64,000 nucleotides of DNA from Pseudonocardiales bacterium (GCA_023252195.1 JAHEXI010000014.1:20304-84303); one strand, 5' to 3'. Counted from the first letter of the stretch, positions 16,401 through 25,530 are shown. The notes: generated by a model from the sequence alone, not told the origin. Made by a program: numbers and translations.

Positions 16401-18563
16401 TCAGTCGGTCTGGTTTAGTTTGGCCACCTCGACGAGGTTGTCGGAGTACACTCCGGCATTGCCCAGTGTGCTGTGCTGATCCAGCGTGATCGAGTTGACT
16501 GAGCTCAGGCCCGGGCTGGAACTGGCCCAGTGCCCGACGTTGGCCATGACCAGGCCGGGTATCAGAGCGTCGTCTAGCTGTGCGGGGCCCTGGAATGTGC
16601 CGCGGTCGTTGAATACCTGGACCAGGTCGCCGGTAACGATGCCGCGCTGGGCCGCGTCGTCGGGGTGCAAGGAGACGCGCTGCTCACCTTGGATGCGCTG
16701 CTTGTCTTGTGCGTTGCCGTACTGGCTGTTGAGAAATGCGTGCGGTTTCGGGGAGACGATGTTGAGTGGGTAGCGCTTGGCTAGCTCTGGGTTGGAGTCG
16801 GGCGCTTCGAAGGGCGGCACGTAATCGGGTAGCGGGTCGATGGGGTCGCTGGGTTGCATGGCTTCGTACATCGACCGCCAGACCGGGACCACGAAGTTGC
16901 CACCTTCGGCGAGGCTTGATTTGAACTCACATTTGCCCGACGGGGTGGGGAAGTTGCCGTCGGCGTGCGGAGCCCGGACGTCGGGGGCGCCGACATTGAT
17001 CCGCAGATAGCCGTGTTCTTTGAGCTTGTCCCAGGTGATGCCGTCCATGGCTGGGGCGTCCCAGTCGTGGAAGTCCATCAGCATTTGTTCATCGGTACGG
17101 TCCCAGTAGTCGTCGTCAAACCCCATGGTTTTCGCCAACCGCCGGAACAGCTCCACATTAGGTACGCACTCGCCGGGCGGAGGGATCGCTGGCTGGTTGA
17201 GTGAGATGTACAGATGTCCCCAGGTGACCATGATGTCGAGTTGCTCGGCCTGCATGGTCGCGGGCAGGATGAGGTCCGCGTAGCGGGCGGTGTCGGTAAT
17301 GAAATGCTCGCTGACCACTGTGAACAGGTCTTCGCGCAGCAGGCCACGGATCAGCTTGGCTTGCGCCGGGCCCTGCGAAACCGGATTGGAGTTGTACACG
17401 AACAGTGACTTCAGTGGTGGGTCGAGCGTCAGCTCACCAATCAACGCTGCACCCAGGTCAAGTTCGTTGATGACCCGGGTGCCCTCAGGGATCCACTCGG
17501 GTTTGCAAATCTTGTCGAACTGGGTAGGAAACTCCCAGATTGGCATCTCCACCGTGCCACCACCAACGTGCCGCCAGGCGCCGACCAGGGCGGGCAGGCA
17601 AGTGATGGCGCGAATCGCCTGGCCGCCGCCCCGGCTGCGTTCGATCGCCACGCCTTGGCGGATCGCGGCCGGTTGGGTGGTGGCGTACTCACGTGCCAGC
17701 GTGCGGATGGTCTCGGCCGGAACGCCGGTGATCTCCGCGACGCGCTCGGGCGGGTACTGGGCGGCTCGCTGCGCCAGGTCGGCGTAGCCGATGGTGTAGT
17801 TGTCGACGTAGTCAAAGTCCACCAGGTCCTGGGTGATGATCTCGTGGATAAGACCCATGGCCAGCGCGCCATCGGTGCCCGGCCGGATGGGGATGTGCCA
17901 GTCGGCCTGGCGGGCGGTGCGGGTGCGGATCGGGTCGATCACGACGACTTTCGCGCCCTTTTTCTGGGCTTCCAGCACAAAGGGCCACGCGTGCAGGTTC
18001 GTGCTGGTCATGTTCATGCCCCACACGATGATGTACTTCGAGTAGGCCATGCTTTCGACGTCGAGCCCGCCGGTGGGACCAACAGTCATGATCCAGGCGG
18101 TCGATGAGCCGGACTCGCAGTAGGTCTTTTCCGCCACGCTAGAGCCCAGACGGTTGAAAAACGCATCACCGGAGGTGAGACCGTTGAGCACGCCCTGATG
18201 CCCCAGGTAGGCGTGCGGCATGATCGCCTGCGGACCGTACTCGTCGATGATCTCAGTCCACCGAGCTTTGATCTCGGCGAGCGCATCGTCCCACGAGATG
18301 CGCTCGAACTGCCCTGAGCCCTTCGGCCCGGTGCGGCGCATCGGGTACAGCAGGCGGTCGGCCTGGTAGTGGTGCGCGGGGAAGTTCTTGAGTTTGACGC
18401 ACAGGCCCCCGCGCGTCATCGGGTGGTCCGGATCGCCTTGGACGTCGACGAGCTTGCCGTCGCGGACATGGTAGAGCATCGCGCAGGTGTCTGGGCAGTC
18501 GTGCGGGCATGCGCCGCGAACGACCTTTAGCTCCTTGGAAGCGATTTCTGGTGCAAGCGTCAT
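16401..18563 (-). CDS. Molybdopterin-dependent oxidoreductase (DMSO reductase superfamily)
   Basis: A 720-residue enzyme. The N-terminal 4Fe-4S site is CPHDCPDTCAML with a later Cys in GGLCVK (residues about 19-55). The core contains GSSVAEKTYCESGSSTAW, where the Cys or Ser could ligate molybdenum, then IVWGMNMTSTNLHAWPF, PIRTRTARQADWHIPIRPGT (guanine dinucleotide binding) and a C-terminal dinucleotide-binding domain (LNIVSPKPHAFLNSQYGN). No Tat signal is present, so it should be cytoplasmic. The substrate is unknown (related enzymes act on formate, S- or N-oxides or nitrate). It is divergent from a moeA-like gene, which supplies the cofactor. Confidence 0.9.
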   Translation of the reverse strand: MTLAPEIASKELKVVRGACPHDCPDTCAMLYHVRDGKLVDVQGDPDHPMTRGGLCVKLKNFPAHHYQADRLLYPMRRTGPKGSGQFERISWDDALAEIKARWTEIIDEYGPQAIMPHAYLGHQGVLNGLTSGDAFFNRLGSSVAEKTYCESGSSTAWIMTVGPTGGLDVESMAYSKYIIVWGMNMTSTNLHAWPFVLEAQKKGAKVVVIDPIRTRTARQADWHIPIRPGTDGALAMGLIHEIITQDLVDFDYVDNYTIGYADLAQRAAQYPPERVAEITGVPAETIRTLAREYATTQPAAIRQGVAIERSRGGGQAIRAITCLPALVGAWRHVGGGTVEMPIWEFPTQFDKICKPEWIPEGTRVINELDLGAALIGELTLDPPLKSLFVYNSNPVSQGPAQAKLIRGLLREDLFTVVSEHFITDTARYADLILPATMQAEQLDIMVTWGHLYISLNQPAIPPPGECVPNVELFRRLAKTMGFDDDYWDRTDEQMLMDFHDWDAPAMDGITWDKLKEHGYLRINVGAPDVRAPHADGNFPTPSGKCEFKSSLAEGGNFVVPVWRSMYEAMQPSDPIDPLPDYVPPFEAPDSNPELAKRYPLNIVSPKPHAFLNSQYGNAQDKQRIQGEQRVSLHPDDAAQRGIVTGDLVQVFNDRGTFQGPAQLDDALIPGLVMANVGHWASSSPGLSSVNSITLDQHSTLGNAGVYSDNLVEVAKLNQTD

Positions 18564-18909
18564 CGCGAAACGCCTCCCCGGCGGGACGATGGAAATGAAC
18601 GGCCACGTCGCCGAAGCGACGCATCAAGTAAGGCAAGAACGAGTTACTCGTACGTGACATAGGAGTAAAGGCCTGTCACCGTCCCGTTAATTTCACCGGT
18701 GTCCAGTCTCGCCCGGTTTCCGCAAGGGCGGAAAAATACGGGAGAAGTCTCCGATGTTGGAAGTTGTTCCGCGGTTATGAATCCGCAGATGCGAGTTTGT
18801 CGCCAGGTCAGGCGATGGGAACCTGTCGATGTTGCCGTCAGTGGTTAGCGTGGCAAGAGTGGTCAAGCGCGATCCTTTTGGCGCTTTCCTGGCACGCGGA
18901 GGTAGCCCA
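18564..18909. promoter_or_regulatory. Divergent promoter region of the molybdoenzyme and moeA-like genes
   Basis: 346 bases. A hairpin lies at 18717-18734 (TTTCCGC, AAGG, GCGGAAA), extended outward by CCCG/CGGG, and is followed by GGAGAAGTCTCC. Such structure in the leader of a cofactor gene could be regulatory, and a molybdenum-cofactor riboswitch is one possibility, but I cannot match the known consensus by eye. Confidence 0.4.
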
Positions 18910-20598
18910 GTGGCGGTGACGTGGCCAGCCCTCGATTCCCCGACCGACGGCACGCGGTCGCCGCGGGATGGCGCGGACCCGGTAACAGAGTCGTTCCAGG
19001 TGTGGATGCAGACATGCGTGGAATCCGGGTGGGTCACCGCGACCGGTGCCGAGCTCGTCGAGGTCACCGCGGCCAGTGGGCGGGTCACGGTCGATCCGGT
19101 GCGGGCGGTGTGGTCGGTGCCCGCCTACCAGGCCGCAGCCATGGACGGCATCGCGGTAGGGGCCGCCAGCACGACCAGCGCGACACCGCAGCGACCCCTC
19201 CGGTTGGTACCCGGGGAGTTCGACATTGTTGACACCGGTGACTTGATGCCCGACGGGCGCGATGCCGTGATCATGCGCGAATATATTCGGTACCTCGACA
19301 ACGGTAGTGTCGAGATTGGCCAGTCTGTCGCCCCAGGTCGCCATGTCCGCGCCATCGGAGAGGACATCCAAGGCGGAAGGATTCTGTTACCGGCTGGTCA
19401 CCGCATCCGGCCGGTTGACATGGCCGCATTGGCCGCGGCAGGTCACCGTGACGTCCGGGTCCGGCGCCGACCGGTCGTGGCCATTCTGGCGACCGGGGAC
19501 GAGGTGCGCCCGGTCGGTGCGGTTCTCGCGCCAGGCGAGGTACTCGATACGAACTCGCTGATGCTCGCCGGGATGGCCGAGGAAGCCGGCGGCGAGGCCC
19601 AACGGCTGCCTATCGTGCCGGACCGGCCGGATGAGCTTGCCCAGGCCGTGGCGGTGGCAGCGCACCATGCCGATGTGGTGCTAGTGATCGCCGGTTCGAG
19701 CGCCGGCCGTGGCGATCACACCGCTACGGTCGTGCGCCGTCTCGGCCTGGTCGCGGTGCACGGCGTCGCCATCAGGCCCGGGCATCCGGTGCTGCTGGGA
19801 GTGCTGTCCGGCGAGCGCCCGGTACCGGTGGTCGGGGTGCCCGGCTACCCGGCCTCGGCCGAGCGGGCGTTCACGTGCTTCGTGTCGCCCCTGCTCCGCA
19901 CCATGCTCAGGACAGGGGCACTCGGAACTGGGGAATCGGCCGGCGACGGAGTGCCAGCCCGGCTGGCCTGCGCGGTGAGCTCGGCCAGGCATCTGGACGA
20001 GTACCTACGCCTGCGGCTGGCCCGCATCATCGACCCCCGCACCCGCCGGGAGGCTTTGGTGGTCGCCCCGCTGCAGCGCGGTGCCGGCGCACTGAACACG
20101 ATGATTCAGACCGAAGCGATCCTGCGCATCCCCGTCGGAACGACCGGTTTCCCCGCGGGCGCCGAGGTGCGCCCCGTCCCGGTTGCTGGTGCCGCGTTCG
20201 AAGCAGCGACCACGATCATCACCGGCCTGCGCTCGCCAGCAACCGATGCCCTCCTGGAGTTGCGCCACGATCAGCTGCCCCAGGGATCACTACACTGGTC
20301 CGAGGTCAGCGTCCAAGACGCCAGCGACGCACTAGCGACTGGCTTGTGCCATGCGGTCACGCTGGCGCAGCACCGCAGCGCCAGCAGTGGTACGGCAGAT
20401 CCCATAGCTGCACTCGCCGAGCGCATCGGTGAGCTCACCATCATCGAGATCGCCCGAACCAGCTCGACCAACGAGGTGCTCGTGGTGCCAGCACTCGCCT
20501 CCCACACCCAGCCGATCGCGGCACTGAGGGCAGTGCTGCGCTCCACAGCCTTCCACCGACTGCTCGGATACCCGCCGCCATCCCACGCGGGATTGTAA
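18910..20598 (+). CDS. MoeA-like molybdopterin molybdenumtransferase with C-terminal extension
   Basis: A protein of 562 residues. The start GTG at 18910 has GGAGG with a seven-base spacer. Residues about 30-420 form the MoeA fold: AAMDGIAV, DTGDLMPDGRDAVI, GHRIRPVDMAALAAAGH, ATGDEV, DTNS, and SSAGRGDHT with VGVPGYPAS. The form S-A-G-R-G-D and PGYP is typical of MoeA proteins fused to a periplasmic-binding-like (PBP) domain. The last 140 residues (from TDALLELRH) look like a shortened version of that domain. MoeA inserts molybdate into adenylated molybdopterin. It probably serves the divergent oxidoreductase and is distinct from the second MoeA at 47081. Confidence 0.85.
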   Translation: MAVTWPALDSPTDGTRSPRDGADPVTESFQVWMQTCVESGWVTATGAELVEVTAASGRVTVDPVRAVWSVPAYQAAAMDGIAVGAASTTSATPQRPLRLVPGEFDIVDTGDLMPDGRDAVIMREYIRYLDNGSVEIGQSVAPGRHVRAIGEDIQGGRILLPAGHRIRPVDMAALAAAGHRDVRVRRRPVVAILATGDEVRPVGAVLAPGEVLDTNSLMLAGMAEEAGGEAQRLPIVPDRPDELAQAVAVAAHHADVVLVIAGSSAGRGDHTATVVRRLGLVAVHGVAIRPGHPVLLGVLSGERPVPVVGVPGYPASAERAFTCFVSPLLRTMLRTGALGTGESAGDGVPARLACAVSSARHLDEYLRLRLARIIDPRTRREALVVAPLQRGAGALNTMIQTEAILRIPVGTTGFPAGAEVRPVPVAGAAFEAATTIITGLRSPATDALLELRHDQLPQGSLHWSEVSVQDASDALATGLCHAVTLAQHRSASSGTADPIAALAERIGELTIIEIARTSSTNEVLVVPALASHTQPIAALRAVLRSTAFHRLLGYPPPSHAGL

Positions 20599-20607
20599 TC
20601 TCAACGG

Positions 20608-20681
20608 TGGGGTGTACTAAGGATCTTGGACAGGAACTCTCGAACCAGAGAGGATCTGTCCTAGATCCTTAGTACACCCCA
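20608..20681. repeat. Long hairpin with 26-bp arms
   Basis: Arms at 20608-20633 and 20656-20681 (outer part TGGGGTGTACTAAGGATCT) match with one mismatch around a 22-base loop. It lies ten bases after the moeA-like stop, so it could end transcription. Its length and lack of a T tract also fit a tiny palindromic mobile element or the joined ends of a lost insertion sequence. Confidence 0.65.
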
Positions 20682-20811
20682 GTCAAAGCCTCACCGGACT
20701 TAAGAGGCGCCAGACGTCAACCACGGACTGGTCCAGAAGCCGCTCGAGCTCTATTAGCTACGGCCAGCCCCAAACGAGCCAGCGTGTAGCTCACTGGCCT
20801 GCGATTGATGG

Positions 20812-20991
20812 TTAGGAAGTGCCTGCCTTGGCGAGGTGGCGGTAGATGGTGGAGCGGGTGACGCCGAACTCGTTGGCGATCTGTTGGACGGTGTGCTTGC
20901 GTTTGCCGTCGTCACCGACCTCGTCGTACATCTGCTGAGCGAGGCGGACCTGGCGAGGGCCCGAGTTTGGGTTTCTGTCCACCGGTGCGAC
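20812..20991 (-). pseudogene. Serine recombinase (resolvase/invertase) C-terminal HTH remnant
   Basis: Reads VRLAQQMYDEVGDDGKRKHT then VQQIANEFGVTRSTIYRHLA, the DNA-binding tail of Tn3-type resolvases and invertases. The catalytic domain is absent, replaced upstream by unrelated sequence. Confidence 0.75.
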
Positions 20992-21126
20992 CACGCGCGC
21001 GTGCGGCGGCCAGCCCGTCGATCGTGCGCTCGGACCGCTGGAGGTGTAACGCGAACCTTCGTTACCGGACGGGGTGACGGGTCTGCATATTCTTCCCTGG
21101 TGAGACGCAGTCGGCTGGATATCCTC

Positions 21127-21648
21127 ATGGACCGGCGGTGTCGTCATGACAGGCTGAGCGTTGTGCAGCCGCTGGTGACCTGGACCCTGGACGGACAGAC
21201 TCTCATCTTGCGCCGCGCCGCACGCACCGACGTAGCAGCGATCGTCGAGCTTCTGGTCGCCGATCAACTCGGCACGACCCGCGACGGCGGGCCGGACCTG
21301 GACCCGTATTACCGTGCCTTCGCCGCGATCGATACGGATCCGGCCCAGCTCCTGCTTGTCGTGACCACCGACGACGGCACGATGGTGGGCACCGCCCAGG
21401 TGACGTTCATTCCCGGCCTGGCCCGCCGCGGCGCCCTGCGCGCCCAAGTGGAGGCTGTGCGGATCGCCGCTGGGCACCGCAGCCGTGGACTGGGACAGGC
21501 GATGCTGTCCTGGACGATCACCGAAGCCCGCAGGCGCGGATGGGGGCTCGTGCAGCTAACCACGGACAAAACCCGCACCGATGCGCACCGTTTCTACCAG
21601 CGGTTCGGGTTCACCGCCTCCCACGAGGGCCTCAAGCTTTACCTTTGA
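21127..21648 (+). CDS. GNAT-family N-acetyltransferase
   Basis: A protein of about 173 residues (ATG 21127; GTG 21163, giving VQPLVTWTLDGQ, is also possible). N-terminal LILRRAARTDVAAIVELLVA, central VGTAQVTFIPGL, acetyl-CoA pyrophosphate loop RSRGLGQAMLSWTITEARRR, and the terminal FYQRFGF motif. The pattern AHRFYQRFGFTASHEGLKLYL matches small-molecule or aminoglycoside-type acetyltransferases of unknown target. Complete; flanked by relics. Confidence 0.85.
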   Translation: MDRRCRHDRLSVVQPLVTWTLDGQTLILRRAARTDVAAIVELLVADQLGTTRDGGPDLDPYYRAFAAIDTDPAQLLLVVTTDDGTMVGTAQVTFIPGLARRGALRAQVEAVRIAAGHRSRGLGQAMLSWTITEARRRGWGLVQLTTDKTRTDAHRFYQRFGFTASHEGLKLYL

Positions 21649-21821
21649 TCCCCGCTGCAGCCGGGGGGAGCACGGGCGGTTCAGGGACGCCGCCTACCGC
21701 TGAAGATTCACCGCCACATAGCTCCGAAGATCACACGTTATCCACTGAGATGGTCCGATGTGCGTCTGAGAGCCGCTGACCGATGCCGGTTCGCTATCGG
21801 TGTTCTTAGTAGAATGCCCGG

Positions 21822-22445
21822 GTGGCAGGTGCACCGACCAGCTGGAGGAACACAACCCACGATTGGGCACGGGGACTGGACGTTGAGCACCTCGAGCAGA
21901 TCCGTTGGAAGCCGGCCATCTTTGCCCCCGGTGGGGCGATGCACTTAGTGCTCGAGGTCCTCGCCTACGCCGCAGACGAAGCGGTGTGCAACGGCTCCGG
22001 CCACGCCGTTGTGACACTGCACCCCGACGGGTCGGTGTCGGTCGCGGACAACGGACGAGGTACTGACACACGCGTCGACAATGAGGGACAGACCGTCAAA
22101 AAGCCGGTGATGACGACCAAGGACCTCAGGTTCTTCGACTCCTCAGGGGCGGCGACGCTTCCCGACGGGAACCCGCGGCGAGGGATGTCGGTCGTCACAG
22201 CGCTCAGCGAATGGCTCATACACACAAACCGGCGCCTCAACGGCTGCTGGACCCAGCGCTACGAACGCGGCGCGCCGGTCACGCCTCTCATGCCCATCCA
22301 GGGCGATGGCACGACTGGGACGACCGTGCATTTCCTCCCGGATGCCCGCCTCGTCTCGAACATCGAGATTCCGGCCCCGGAATCATGCCAACTGGCCGCG
22401 ACGTTCCCACACCTCTCCATCGGAGTGAATAACGAGTGGGTCTAG
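21822..22445 (+). CDS. Stand-alone GyrB-like GHKL ATPase domain protein
   Basis: A 207-residue protein from GTG 21822 that matches only the N-terminal ATPase region of DNA gyrase B: LEVLAYAADEAVCNGSGHAV (N box), GSVSVADNGRGTDTR (Bergerat box), GMSVVTALSEWL, RYERGAPVTPL and GTTGTTVHFLPD. Gyrase's ATP-lid motif is replaced by a stretch with MTTKDLRFFDSSGAA, the N-box Asn is changed (ADEAV where gyrase has DNSVDEA), and the transducer and TOPRIM parts are absent. ATP binding is doubtful. It could be a modulator of gyrase or a degenerate fragment; similar short proteins occur in other actinomycetes, from memory. Confidence 0.65.
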   Translation: MAGAPTSWRNTTHDWARGLDVEHLEQIRWKPAIFAPGGAMHLVLEVLAYAADEAVCNGSGHAVVTLHPDGSVSVADNGRGTDTRVDNEGQTVKKPVMTTKDLRFFDSSGAATLPDGNPRRGMSVVTALSEWLIHTNRRLNGCWTQRYERGAPVTPLMPIQGDGTTGTTVHFLPDARLVSNIEIPAPESCQLAATFPHLSIGVNNEWV

Positions 22446-22556
22446 ATCGACAACCTCTTCACCCTGCCCGCTACTCGTTGAAGTTCTAGGTCTGCCCGTT
22501 CGCCAGCAGCACCATCTGGTCGCACTGCGCTTCCTTGCCGCTGATCCTGCCGGTCA

Positions 22557-22754
22557 TCAGGCCGCGACGGCGACGTCGAGGTGGCTATCCATGTCAATTT
22601 CTATGCGGCCGTACAGATTCGCGTGCGACCAAAAAAACGGGGACAGCACCCGCTTGTCTGATGAGGTGAGCCGATTCGCCCAGTCGTCCTCCGAGAGAAT
22701 GCGCTGTATCAACAAGGTGTTAACAAATTCTCTGAACTGACCATGCTCGCTCAC
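22557..22754 (-). pseudogene. Tn3-family transposase C-terminal remnant
   Basis: Reads FREFVNTLLIQRILSEDDWA then LSPFFWSHANLYGRIEIDMD, the C-terminal tail of actinobacterial Tn3-type transposases. The catalytic core is missing. Confidence 0.65.
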
Positions 22755-22789
22755 GGTAGCGTCAGCGGTCGGCGATGTGGGTTAGTGCG

Positions 22790-23215
22790 TCACTCCGCCG
22801 CGCCGGCGCGGCGCATGATTTCCTCGACAACTGTGGTCTTGGAGTCGGCGTAGTGCTGGACGTGTCGCCACACTCGCTGGGCTAGGTCACGTTTGGTGCG
22901 CTCGTGGTGGTCTCGGTCGGCCCCGCTGATGCGGAGCCAGTCGCGAAAGCGCAGCATCCGGTCAATTTCGGGGGCACCAAGACTGAATACGTGCAGGTTG
23001 ATGTCCGTGTCCGGTCCCTTGAACATGCGGTGTTCGAACGACTTAGGCTCGCGGATGCGAAGTACGTATCGGGCTGATTCTAAAAGCGGCACGTATGAGG
23101 CCTCGTCGGCTGAGTTAGGCACGACCAGCAGTATGTCGACGATGGGTTTGGCGGCCAGGCTTGGTACGGAGGTCGAGCCTACGTGCTCGATGAGAAGGGC
23201 CGAGCTACGTCGCCG
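22790..23215 (-). pseudogene. GrpB/UPF0157 nucleotidyltransferase-like protein, 5' truncated
   Basis: The frame reads IEHVGSTSVPSLAAKPIVDI, then SLGAPEIDRMLRFRDWLRIS and a helical tail ending at 22790. The N-terminal 30 or so residues of the family are replaced by a stop at about 23220, and an internal Met at 23122 begins within the domain. GrpB proteins are nucleotidyltransferase-fold proteins, some linked to CoA kinase, with unclear activity. Probably a dead copy. Confidence 0.7.
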
Positions 23216-23246
23216 GGCGCTCTGTCACGGTCCCCAAGGAGGTGCC

Positions 23247-23483
23247 TTGCCGGCAATGAGCGATATTGGATCTTTGTTTCCCGAGCCGACCAACCCGGCG
23301 TCCTCACGGGCCGAGATCTTCCTCAGATACCTCGGCTACTTCCGCGGCGAGCTCGAGGTGCTTCGCCAGTACGTGGATTTCACCGGCCGCGCCCGGCGGA
23401 AGGAGTACTGGATGTTCACGCTGATCAGCGTGATCATCTCGCTTGTGCTCGCAATCATCGACAACCTGCTGACGATTGGGTGA
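23247..23483 (+). pseudogene. DUF805 membrane protein, C-terminally truncated
   Basis: About 78 codons from TTG 23247 (strong site AAGGAGGTG; ATG 23256 is the alternative). The second half reads YVDFTGRARRKEYWMFTLIS, then VIISLVLAIIDNLLTIG, the diagnostic start of DUF805 proteins. The remaining helices are missing because the coding runs into an IS6 transposase relic at 23484. It may still be translated as a one-helix protein. Confidence 0.65.
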
Positions 23484-23735
23484 CATGATCGACCGAGATG
23501 CCGCGCTCGGCCAGCAACTCTTCGACGTCTCTGTACGACAGGCCATACCGCAGGTACCACCGAACCGCCCAATGCCGCTAAGTTAAGACTCTTCAAGATC
23601 GTCTTTTGACCCTGTGGCCTGCGGCGACGTCTCGCATGAAGATCGATTTCTCTGTCTAACTTAACGGCATTGACCGAACCGCCAAGACGATCACATCCGG
23701 TGGAAATCCTGCGAAACCGGACCTGGATGGTGGCA
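23484..23735 (-). pseudogene. IS6-family transposase N-terminal remnant, interrupted by a 103-bp MITE
   Basis: Upstream part on minus: FAGFPPDVIVLAVR. After the inserted element it resumes as AVRWYLRYGLSYRDVEELLA then ERGISVDHVT, which is the conserved start of IS6 transposases. The sequence GGCGGTTCGGT occurs on both sides of the inserted element as its target duplication. Everything after HVT is missing. Confidence 0.8.
23570..23672. mobile_element. 103-bp MITE with ends CAATGCCG(C/T)TAAGTTA
   Basis: Non-coding element with inverted ends CAATGCCGCTAAGTTA and TAACTTAACGGCATTG. On minus, GGCGGTTCGGT is repeated directly on both sides, and deleting the element plus one copy restores the IS6 frame VIVLAVRWYLRYG. 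It is unrelated to the 172-bp MITE family at 1, 10814 and 25806. Confidence 0.8.
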
Positions 23736-23814
23736 CTTGAACCTGACAAAGGCGCATCGGCCTACCCTGCCCGAGCCCGTCATCGATCAACGCAACAGAT
23801 CCCGCAAGGGACAC

Positions 23815-23945
23815 CCCGATGGTGACCTTCCAGGGCGGGCAGTACTCGGTGCCCCACCGGCTGCTCGGGTAGCTCGTGTGGGTGCGGGTGCATGGCCGCG
23901 GCGACGGCGAGGCCGTGATTATCGTGCACCGTTAAATCCGCTGCC
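23815..23945 (+). pseudogene. IS21-type transposase (IstA) C-terminal remnant
   Basis: Reads VTFQGGQYSVPHRLLG, a stop, then LVWVRVHGRGDGEAVIIVHR, the Mu/IstA-type C-terminal beta domain. Broken by an in-frame stop; no upstream transposase domains. Confidence 0.6.
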
Positions 23946-23999
23946 ATAGCTCGGGAATTCAGTTGCCGCGAGTTCGTGCACGGTCGCCGCACGATCGGG

Positions 24000-24250
24000 T
24001 ATGCACGTCAGGCTGTTCGCCGAGTATGCGCTGCGGACCGATAACCCGCTGAACGGGGTGACCGTGATCCCCGTGTGGGTGGTGAGTTCACGTTAATCAA
24101 CCATTACAGGCCCAGCGTGCGTCACTCGTCAAGCAGCTCTTGGTCTTGTGGTGGTGGCCCCACGCGGTCTGCTCGCTGTAGAGCGTCCGGCCCTTGAGGC
24201 AGTCGTGGAGGATGCCGACGATGCGGTTGCTGAACTCAATCGTACCGGGA
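24000..24250. pseudogene. Decayed fragments including an IS110-like transposase tail
   Basis: On minus, 24129-24240 reads EFSNRIVGILHDCLKGRTLY then SEQTAWGHH, matching the C-terminus seen in IS110-type transposases. On plus, 24001-24096 carries a 31-codon fragment (MHVRLFAEYALRTDNPLNGV) of unidentified origin. Confidence 0.45.
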
Positions 24251-24318
24251 TGGGAATAGCCTGGCCAAGAGTCGGATGTTGCGTCGCAGCGAAACGTGAC
24301 GTTGTCCCGCTGCGAAGA

Positions 24319-24358
24319 AAACCCGCCGGCCAGGAGGGGGGAGCTGCCCGGCGGGTTT
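24319..24358. terminator. Strong hairpin, terminator-like
   Basis: AAACCCGCCGG (24319-24329), an 18-base loop, then CCGGCGGGTTT (24348-24358): an 11-bp perfect stem with A and T at its base, so it could act in both directions. No intact gene ends immediately before it. Confidence 0.55.
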
Positions 24359-25083
24359 CCCTCGGGGAGAGAATCGCCACTCTGACGCGTGCCTAGCGTA
24401 AACCATCCGCCGCTGCCCGGCGCTATATATCACCTGATTAGCGTAGATCAGGCACGATAGGAAGAGTCGTCGCTGCACACAGTGTTATCTCACATACTGA
24501 CGGGTACGCCAGGTGACTCGCCGAGGCCAGTCGGACGTGCTGTGCACTATCCGCTAAAACGTCACCAGGCAAGTGAAGAGCTTATGTTTCGGTAATGTTA
24601 ATACCGGTGACGACATGACGAGCGGTCAGCGAGCGGGTGCCGGTGCGTCGATCGTGTCGTGGTGCCGACAAGCCACAGCGGGGGGACGGTGACACTCGGC
24701 AGCGCCGCGTTGACGGCGGAAGTTGCATGAGCCGCGTCGGGTGCTGACCACCGGATCTGGAAGCTGGACTGACACCACCACCATCCCCGACGTACCAGCC
24801 CAAGTGGGCGGTGACCACGGCGCCGCGCCGCGCTGGTGTCGGGATCCAGCCCCCATAGGCACCGACCGCATCCGCGAGACCATCGGGCCACACCACCCTC
24901 CCTCGTACTGATCGCGCCAAGACACTGAGCGATCGCGCGATTACCAGTTCGCAACCGACTCCGTATGTGCCAGCACCCGATAAGACAATGGTGTCCGAAA
25001 GTAGCATTGACGGCACACTCTGCAAGTCCTGGGGGCCACGGGTCAACGCTTGCGGCTTGTGCTTGGGATTGTCCGCCCCGCGT
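24359..25083. other. Long stretch without a convincing gene
   Basis: About 700 bases in which frames on both strands have poor, inconsistent composition. No domain recognised. The 3' end may hold the promoter for the gene starting at 25084. Confidence 0.4.
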
Positions 25084-25530
25084 GTGACTATTGACTACGT
25101 GGATGTGTCGGCCGAGGATATCGCCAGGGTTCCGGTGGGCAATGTGCGGGTTCCGCGGGCTGAGTTCGTGGCGCTTTGGCAGCGGGCGGAGCGATTCCAC
25201 GAGGAGCAAGTCCGGCGGGGTATACCGGATTGGTATGGCGCCGGTGTGGTGGAAACCTGCTGTTGGTTGGCGAACGCGATCCCCAGATCGGAGGCCGGCG
25301 GTCCGGCACGCCTCGCACGGTCGCCAGTAACGGAACGTATCGACGTAGCATACGAAGAGTTGATCGAGGCGGAATGCTTGGCCGCGGAGAAGCTGGCTGC
25401 GTGCCGACCGGTGCCTACCTGGATAGAGCATCGGCCGGGCTGGATCGACGCTGTGGTGACGACGTTAAACTGGGCGTGGCGCCGGTACGGACGGCCACCG
25501 CTGAATATCGATGGAAGCGCAGTGGGCTGA
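25084..25530 (+). CDS. Hypothetical protein, Trp-rich helical
   Basis: A protein of about 148 residues from GTG 25084 (VTIDYVDVSAEDIARVPVGN). It contains VRVPRAEFVALWQRAERFHE, DWYGAGVVETCCWLANAIPR, and VPTWIEHRPGWIDAVVTTLN ending WAWRRYGRPPL. It looks like a real, mostly helical soluble protein and not a shadow frame, but I recognise no family. The reading frame is open further upstream, so the start is uncertain. No neighbour gives a clue to function. Confidence 0.5.
   Translation: MTIDYVDVSAEDIARVPVGNVRVPRAEFVALWQRAERFHEEQVRRGIPDWYGAGVVETCCWLANAIPRSEAGGPARLARSPVTERIDVAYEELIEAECLAAEKLAACRPVPTWIEHRPGWIDAVVTTLNWAWRRYGRPPLNIDGSAVG

Noticed and set aside
18564..18909. Molybdenum-cofactor riboswitch
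   Set aside because: Only one hairpin can be drawn and the class consensus was not matched by eye; kept as a check, not as a feature call.
24582..25046. Several open frames on minus
   Set aside because: Mutually inconsistent composition and no recognisable motif.
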